Assembly: GCA_020426125.1 (NCBI GenBank)
Contig: JAGQQQ010000109.1
Location: forward strand, 1-10,888
Reading direction: 5' to 3'
DNA: 10,888 bases
Source of the DNA: Planctomycetaceae bacterium
GTDB taxonomy: Bacteria > Planctomycetota > Planctomycetia > Planctomycetales > Planctomycetaceae
This document shows positions 6,369-10,888 of the stretch, piece by piece. How positions within the stretch are numbered: the stretch's first letter is position 1; every line of letters starts with the position of its first letter. A program made the position numbers and the translations under genes. Below the pieces are notes generated by a model that was not told the origin of the DNA, did not search any database, and was given only the letters and a program-made list of their open reading frames with translations.

Positions 6369-7886
6369 ATGGCGCGGAAGGTCACAACATGCCTGTTGCT
6401 GATCACATGCCTCCATCCGATCTTTGCGGATGATGAGGGGGGCAAGCGTGCGCTGATTCCCCCCGGCCCGGTTGTCGAATCCTATGGGATCGCCGTCCCG
6501 GAGATGACCTGGACACCCACGAATATTTCTCTTCCCCCGCTTGAACAAGAACTCGCGACGCACGGCGGTTCCCATCTCTATGAACCCAGCGACATCTCCA
6601 ATCAACTTTACAAGCCACCTTGTGCTCACGCAGATGCTCTTCGCCTCCCAGAGTGCTGGCAGGAGCCGCAACCGCTTGCTGTTCCCTATGACTTTCTGGG
6701 GTCGCACAACATTCCGTGGCGTCCCCATTGGAAGTGGCCCGGATGCGAAGGCCCTCAATGGGAACCTCGCTTCGTGGGGTACGGCTCTTACGAAATCTTC
6801 GGAGCCATTTACGAGCAGAACGGCCAGCGGCGCGACGGCATCGGCCACCAGCTCATTCTCGACTTCGATCTGCGTCTCACCGGGACGGAGCGGATCCACC
6901 TTCAATTCCGTCCCGTTGGGGAAGAGAACACCGGCGGCTCGTTTCTCCAATTGAATGATCCCGTCACATATTTCGACAACTCCACGGGTGTCCCGCAGCG
7001 ATGGTTCATCGAGGGAGAACTGCAAAGCGTGTTTGGGGGACTCATCCGAGACGAGACCGTTCAACTTGACATCAACTACACCGCTGGCCGGTTTCCGTTT
7101 CTCCTACACAACGGCCTGCTAATGAACGACGAAATCACAGGTCTCGTTCTCGGAAAAAACGATATTCTTTCCACGCCGCTGAGCAACCTGAACATTCAAA
7201 CCTTTTACGCCGCCGACGAAGTCGACTCGTTTCCCCAGTCCGGGGATCTGTACGGCGTTCAACTGACCGGCGACTATCGGCATGCCTTTCTGGAAATGAC
7301 ATTCGCCCGTGTCGACCGCAACCGCTTCCCCCAATACGATTCCACCTACTTCGCGATGAGTGGCACCCAATTCTTCGGCCCCCTCACTCTCGCGGGCCGA
7401 ATGATGTTCAAGGAAGGGGACGCCCCCACCGCCGGAGATGGCCAACTCTACGTCTTAGAGAGCAACCTCACGCGAGCGATGCCGGAATGGATCCACCACA
7501 AGACCGGCGTCGAACTCGCGATTCCGTATTTGAACCTATTCAAAGCGACCAGTGGATGGGTGCCAATTGCTGGCGGCAACTTCAGCCGCCTGAGAAACGC
7601 CTTCACGGTCAACCCCTTGTTGAACCTCGCGGCCGGCGGTGTCCCCGTCGAGACCTATGGAGCGGCCTTGGGAGTGCAGCTCTTTCGGCATCATCAGGAT
7701 GAGTCCATCATTCCCGAACTCGCGTGGGAAGAACGCTCCGCCGACGCCGTGTTTGGCATTGGCCTCCGTTACCAGCGAAGGCTCAACTGCCGGACCTATG
7801 TCGAACTCCGAGGAATCAAGACCTGGTCCAACTTCGCCCCCCTCGAACGCGAAGGTCTGTTTGCTTCAACGTATGTGGTCTTCTGA
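6369..7886 (+). CDS. Predicted outer membrane beta-barrel protein
   Basis: This 505-residue protein has a short classic signal peptide (1-20, core LLLITCLHPIF, likely cut after FA). Residues 20-140 are Pro/Trp-rich with no recognised fold. From about 140 to the end it shows repeated amphipathic strands with frequent aromatic girdle residues, such as YGSYEIFGAIYEQ (137-149), HQLILDFDLRL (159-169), DLYGVQLTGDYRHAFLEMTFARV and GIGLRYQRRL. It ends in STYVVF, a C-terminal aromatic residue like the recognition signal used by the BAM outer membrane assembly machine. No named family was recognised. It lies on the same strand as the hexaheme cytochrome, 161 bp downstream, so a porin partner of that cytochrome is an attractive inference. 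Alternatives are an unrelated porin or a capsule- or metal-related barrel. The start lacks a clear Shine-Dalgarno sequence but gives the signal peptide directly. Confidence 0.7.
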   Translation: MARKVTTCLLLITCLHPIFADDEGGKRALIPPGPVVESYGIAVPEMTWTPTNISLPPLEQELATHGGSHLYEPSDISNQLYKPPCAHADALRLPECWQEPQPLAVPYDFLGSHNIPWRPHWKWPGCEGPQWEPRFVGYGSYEIFGAIYEQNGQRRDGIGHQLILDFDLRLTGTERIHLQFRPVGEENTGGSFLQLNDPVTYFDNSTGVPQRWFIEGELQSVFGGLIRDETVQLDINYTAGRFPFLLHNGLLMNDEITGLVLGKNDILSTPLSNLNIQTFYAADEVDSFPQSGDLYGVQLTGDYRHAFLEMTFARVDRNRFPQYDSTYFAMSGTQFFGPLTLAGRMMFKEGDAPTAGDGQLYVLESNLTRAMPEWIHHKTGVELAIPYLNLFKATSGWVPIAGGNFSRLRNAFTVNPLLNLAAGGVPVETYGAALGVQLFRHHQDESIIPELAWEERSADAVFGIGLRYQRRLNCRTYVELRGIKTWSNFAPLEREGLFASTYVVF

Positions 7887-8338
7887 TTCGCTGTCTTCGT
7901 GCAAAGTGTTGTCCGATCAAAAATGGCCATCGACGAAGAGGCGGTCGCTGATGTTGGTCCGTTCTTATCTCTTCTCAACCTGACCGGAATTGCCTGGGCT
8001 CTGAGAGTCTGGTCGTGAGAAAAACGCGATGTTTCATGACCGAAATGTTCGCAACTCCTCGCGGAGGTCCAAGACGTACGAGAATTTCGGGAATCCATTG
8101 GCACGACAACGCGTATCACAAAACGCTTAGGCTGGGGAACAGTTCTGTATAGATTGGGGAAAAACCGGGGAGCAATTCCCCCGTTCCTCCCCTTGTGGAT
8201 GGTGTTGTCCCTGTGGACGTCACCAGAACGGCGACTGGAAGACTTCGCGTATTCCCTGGACCGTTTCTTGCAGATCGCCTTGGTGTCCACCGACAGCCCG
8301 ACCAAGAGACATCCACGGGTCCTATCCGGAAAACTCGA
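7887..8338. other. Convergent spacer with an imperfect stem-loop, no gene seen
   Basis: This 452-bp spacer separates two genes that converge. Its open frames on both strands lack family resemblance, hydrophobic pattern or ribosome sites. The main structure is a G-rich/C-rich imperfect stem-loop at 8156-8192: GGGGA pairs TCCCC, AA pairs TT, and CGGGG (8166-8170) pairs CCCCG (8179-8183) around an eight-base loop. It lies about 270 bp after the barrel gene and within 150 bp after the membrane protein gene, so it could act as a shared terminator, though no T-run follows it on either strand. Confidence 0.4.
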
Positions 8339-10399
8339 CTATTCGGGAGTCGATGGTTCTTTCGGGGGGAGACGGAATTCCGTACACGTGTCGGAATAGA
8401 CATCCTTGAGCCCCTTGAGCGCGTACATTCCGACTAAGGCGTTTCTGGCGGAGCGGGGTACGGATAGCGGTCCGTCCTCGCGTTTTCCGCTGGGAATCAG
8501 AATATGGGAACCGCTGGATTGCAGACTTGAGATCCCTCCCAGTCCATGGACCCGCTCCTGACCATTATCAAGAAGTTCGTGCAACCCGTCGAGGCAAATC
8601 CGGAGGTCGCTTGTCCAGCGGAATTCTCCAGTCGCGACCAAGTCCTTCAAGGCCGCGGTGCTCAGACGTTGTGCGAGGTGTTCTTCGAAATACTGAAGAC
8701 GATCGGCGAGTTGCCGTTCATTCTGGGACACACGAAGTCGGAATGGCCGATCGGTGTAGACGGACCACAAATCCAGGCAAATCAAACCCTTCTCATGACT
8801 GACAGCCAACCCTTGAATTTCCAAGATTCCCAAGCGAAGCGCGTCGTCGAGTGTTTCGATCACAACTCCGTTTTCATAACAGCCGAGCGAACGGACTTGC
8901 TCCGTGGTCTTGTCCTTCCCAATCGCTCCGAGAAGTTGAGATCCCAACCCGCTCTTTGAGCGAATTTCGAAAAACTGCCGTCCGAGACCATGTTCCCCTT
9001 CAATTGACTGTTGTTGATTGGCAAGTTTCGGCAGGACCGCCGCAAGAATATGGACATTCTCACTTTCGGCGGGAAGACGTACGACGGCCTGTTCCCGGTT
9101 TGTTTTCCAGATGCAATACTCGTTGCTCACCCAGTCTGCCTGGGCGATCTCCTGGATTCCCACGGTTTCGGATGAATCGCCACGTTGGATCACGAAACTG
9201 ATCCGATTCAGTTCCCAGCCGGCTCCGCGTAGTGAACCACCCGAGGAAATTTCTGATTCGTAACGACGTGACATTCCCTGGGTGAGCCGTCGGAGAAAAT
9301 CATGCATGACATCGGAATCGCCCACTTTGACAACATCGGTGATCCGAAGGACATCCGAGCCATTGCCTTCTCGAACACGAAGCCGTACCACTCGTTGACA
9401 GAGGATCCCATCTTCGACCTCGTTGGTTTCCATCAAGATTCCCACGCCAAGAACGTCATGGTCGGCAAACTCCAGGATGTCGGCTCCGTCCCGGATCGCG
9501 AATCCTTGCGGCGTGGCTTGAAAGGGAGGCACCTCACGAGGGCCCTCTCCGGATGGGATTTCCGTTGAGGCTTTATTTTCCTCACATAAAAAGACTGTTG
9601 CGGCCCGGCAGAGCGCGAGGGCGGCCCCAACGCCGGAGTAAATCGCGATGGTTCCGTTCACAACAGACAGAACGGGGCGCCAAATTGCCGCATCTCGAGG
9701 AAGTGAGAGCCAGCCGTAAACGATTCCACCGAAGATGGCGAGGAAAAACAAAGCGAAGTAGAACGCAGCTCGTGAGGAGTGAATACAACGAGTTATCCCA
9801 ATCAAGAGTCCAAAACCAGCGGCATAGAGCATCACGGGCAGCGAAACCCAGAGCTTCCAACTTTTCCAACGTTTTGGTGGAGCATCCAAAAGGTCAACAA
9901 CGAGGAGCCTCTCGACATCACTTCCCAGCCATTTCCCTATCTCTTCTCTCTCGGTTGCGATTCCCGGAATGAGAATGGCCTCCGGATGATAAACAAACCC
10001 CAGTTGCTGATCCGAAGAGAAAACGAACGAGATCGACTTGGCGTCCAGCTTTCCAGAGAGCCTCGCAATTACGGGGCGCGAATCGGAATTCGAATCTCCC
10101 ACTTTCAAGGAGACATATGTGTACTGCCCGTTTTCTGAGTAACTCACGGACTCGTCATCGTTGGGAGCCACCTTCGCACCGGCGAGTTCGATGAAACGGT
10201 TTTCCGGCAGGCCGCGAAGAGCCAGGCCCTCCACTGACACGAGTTGGGGGACGTCCTCGCACAAGCGGATCTCCTCCAGTGCAGGACGAAAGACAATCGA
10301 ATAAACTGCGACCACCACCAACAGCGAGACCGTCAATCGTGCCAGAATGACTTTTCGGGAACTTGCGCTCATCGTTTGATTTCCGCGAAAGGGACGCAT
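8339..10399 (-). CDS. Four-helix membrane protein with possible tandem PH-like repeats, function unknown
   Basis: This 686-residue protein is not recognised. It has one N-terminal membrane helix (17-37), an extracytoplasmic domain of about 140 residues (40-180), three more helices (about 184-203, 211-231, 243-268), and a soluble C-terminus of about 410 residues that, by helix count, returns to the same side as the N-terminus. The C-terminus seems to contain up to four units of about 75-90 residues (near 298-375, 393-460, 502-580 and 585-665). Each unit has short beta-like strands, a bend such as ENGVVI or LDGLHEL, and ends in an amphipathic helix such as MHDFLRRLTQ or LQYFEEHLAQRL. That layout resembles pleckstrin-homology-like repeats of bacterial membrane proteins; this is inference from pattern only. 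Two starts are possible: ATG 10399 (no Shine-Dalgarno) and ATG 10372 (weak GGAAA), which differ by nine residues. The gene stands alone and converges with the barrel gene. Confidence 0.7.
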   Translation of the reverse strand: MRPFRGNQTMSASSRKVILARLTVSLLVVVAVYSIVFRPALEEIRLCEDVPQLVSVEGLALRGLPENRFIELAGAKVAPNDDESVSYSENGQYTYVSLKVGDSNSDSRPVIARLSGKLDAKSISFVFSSDQQLGFVYHPEAILIPGIATEREEIGKWLGSDVERLLVVDLLDAPPKRWKSWKLWVSLPVMLYAAGFGLLIGITRCIHSSRAAFYFALFFLAIFGGIVYGWLSLPRDAAIWRPVLSVVNGTIAIYSGVGAALALCRAATVFLCEENKASTEIPSGEGPREVPPFQATPQGFAIRDGADILEFADHDVLGVGILMETNEVEDGILCQRVVRLRVREGNGSDVLRITDVVKVGDSDVMHDFLRRLTQGMSRRYESEISSGGSLRGAGWELNRISFVIQRGDSSETVGIQEIAQADWVSNEYCIWKTNREQAVVRLPAESENVHILAAVLPKLANQQQSIEGEHGLGRQFFEIRSKSGLGSQLLGAIGKDKTTEQVRSLGCYENGVVIETLDDALRLGILEIQGLAVSHEKGLICLDLWSVYTDRPFRLRVSQNERQLADRLQYFEEHLAQRLSTAALKDLVATGEFRWTSDLRICLDGLHELLDNGQERVHGLGGISSLQSSGSHILIPSGKREDGPLSVPRSARNALVGMYALKGLKDVYSDTCTEFRLPPKEPSTPE

Positions 10400-10722
10400 G
10401 GCTGTCTGTTCGGGAGCCCGCTGATCTTGGCAATCCTTCGGAGCCCAATCACTCGGTGATGAGATGGGAGGACAACCGTCGGCTTTGAAAGACAGCAGGG
10501 CGAATCCACCATCATCCGATGGTCACGGCGTGCTGCCTGCCCCAATCAGATGTTGCGGATTCCCAACAAAACTAGGGCGAAAATCTCAGGTCGGCGGCAA
10601 ATGTCGTCGAGACTTGCTGCAAACCTGGCCAGACAAGACGTTTCGTCCTCATTCGCGTTAAAGGCTGAATCTGGTTTCACGGCCAAACCCGAGAATCGTA
10701 TCCATAGTCACAACAATCCTAT
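10400..10722. other. Divergent spacer, no gene seen
   Basis: No convincing gene lies in this part of the spacer; the 65-codon plus-strand frame at 10464-10661 has no ribosome site or recognisable pattern. It contains the third copy of the 18-bp dyad (10551-10568) and a small hairpin, ACCATC-ATCC-GATGGT (10508-10523). No promoter for the minus-strand membrane protein was clear. Confidence 0.45.
10551..10568 (-). repeat. 18-bp dyad element, copy 3
   Basis: Plus strand reads TGTTGCGGATTCCCAACA, matching copy 2 (2490-2507) at 16 of 18 positions, with three flanking bases also shared. The TGTTG/CAACA arms are intact and the orientation is the same as in copies 1 and 2. It lies 151 bp upstream of the minus-strand start at 10399 and about 155 bp upstream of the plus-strand promoter. 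Confidence 0.5.
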
Positions 10723-10752
10723 TTGACACATTCGTCCCAAACCGTTTATCCT
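10723..10752 (+). promoter_or_regulatory. Sigma70-type promoter of the right-edge gene
   Basis: A perfect TTGACA (10723-10728) is followed after 18 bases by TATCCT (10747-10752), or after 17 bases by TTATCC. Transcription would begin near 10759 and give a leader of about 53 bases that holds the hairpin at 10790-10811. Confidence 0.6.
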
Positions 10753-10789
10753 CCCGTCCTCTCAGGAAAATTCTGACGTCATTCGCTTC

Positions 10790-10811
10790 GATTTCTCCTT
10801 CAGGAGAAATC
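10790..10811 (+). promoter_or_regulatory. Hairpin that buries the ribosome binding site
   Basis: GATTTCTCC (10790-10798) and GGAGAAATC (10803-10811) are perfect inverted repeats with a four-base TTCA loop. The right arm contains the Shine-Dalgarno core GGAGA and ends exactly one base before the ATG at 10812. An outer pair, CATTCG (10780-10785) with CGAATG (10820-10825), could extend the structure across the start codon. In the folded message the ribosome site would be closed, as in RNA thermometers or ligand- or protein-controlled leaders. The same symmetry could instead be a DNA operator located just after the promoter. Confidence 0.55.
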
Positions 10812-10888
10812 ATGGTCATCGAATGTACCCTTTCCCCTGCAGTCCACTTACTGGTCGGTCGAGCGGAAGATCTTCATGCGACTGGGGT
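10812..10888 (+). CDS. Start of an unidentified gene, 3' end outside window
   Basis: Only 25 full codons are in the window, beginning MVIECTLSPAVHLLVG, with no stop. The start is supported by the strong Shine-Dalgarno AGGAGA (10802-10807) four bases upstream and by the good promoter at 10723-10752. The segment is too short to suggest a function; it shows no signal peptide or membrane helix so far. Confidence 0.6.
   Translation, partial: MVIECTLSPAVHLLVGRAEDLHATG

Noticed and set aside
8154..8403. Small genes in the convergent spacer
   Set aside because: Neither strand has a ribosome site or a plausible protein; the G/C runs are better explained by the stem-loop at 8156-8192.
10464..10661. 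65-codon plus-strand gene
   Set aside because: No Shine-Dalgarno sequence, no family resemblance, and it overlaps the third 18-bp dyad in a regulatory spacer.

Overview
The window looks like a chromosomal piece of a planctomycete (Planctomycetia-like). The reasons are a moderately GC-rich sequence, single genes separated by long spacers, a multiheme cytochrome whose first domain looks like the Planctomycete-type cytochrome (PSCyt1), a small pilin-like protein of a type I associate with planctomycetes, and an inverse-autotransporter-type outer membrane protein with a long signal peptide. No rRNA, tRNA, CRISPR array, transposase or phage gene was recognised. The assignment rests on family resemblance only; no search was run.

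Layout from left to right. (1) 1-1120, minus: N-terminal part of a secreted protein with an inverse autotransporter (intimin/invasin-like) beta-barrel; its C-terminus lies outside the window. (2) 1121-1496: spacer with a perfect 15-bp palindrome between two near-identical 10-mers. (3) 1497-2369, minus: zinc-dependent homocysteine S-methyltransferase-like protein. Its leader (2374-2512) has two tandem copies of an 18-bp dyad and a perfect 10-bp segment complementary to its own Shine-Dalgarno region. (4) 2719-2994, plus: 91-residue Flp/type IV pilin-like protein. (5) 3135-3908, minus: secreted zinc metallopeptidase whose catalytic motifs match the anthrax lethal factor type. (6) 4171-6207, plus: membrane-anchored hexaheme cytochrome c. 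(7) 6369-7886, plus: predicted outer membrane beta-barrel protein ending in phenylalanine. (8) 7887-8338: convergent spacer with an imperfect stem-loop. (9) 8339-10399, minus: large four-helix membrane protein with a C-terminal region that may be tandem PH-like repeats. (10) 10400-10811: spacer holding a third copy of the 18-bp dyad, a good sigma70-type promoter, and a perfect 9-bp hairpin that buries the ribosome binding site of (11) a gene starting at 10812 that runs off the right edge.

The genes do not form one pathway. The clearest functional unit is the hexaheme cytochrome followed by the outer membrane barrel on the same strand, which may be a porin-cytochrome electron conduit. The cell-surface theme (inverse autotransporter, pilin-like protein, secreted peptidase, barrel) is strong. 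The most novel-looking signals are non-coding: the switch-like leader of the homocysteine methyltransferase gene and the hairpin at 10790-10811.
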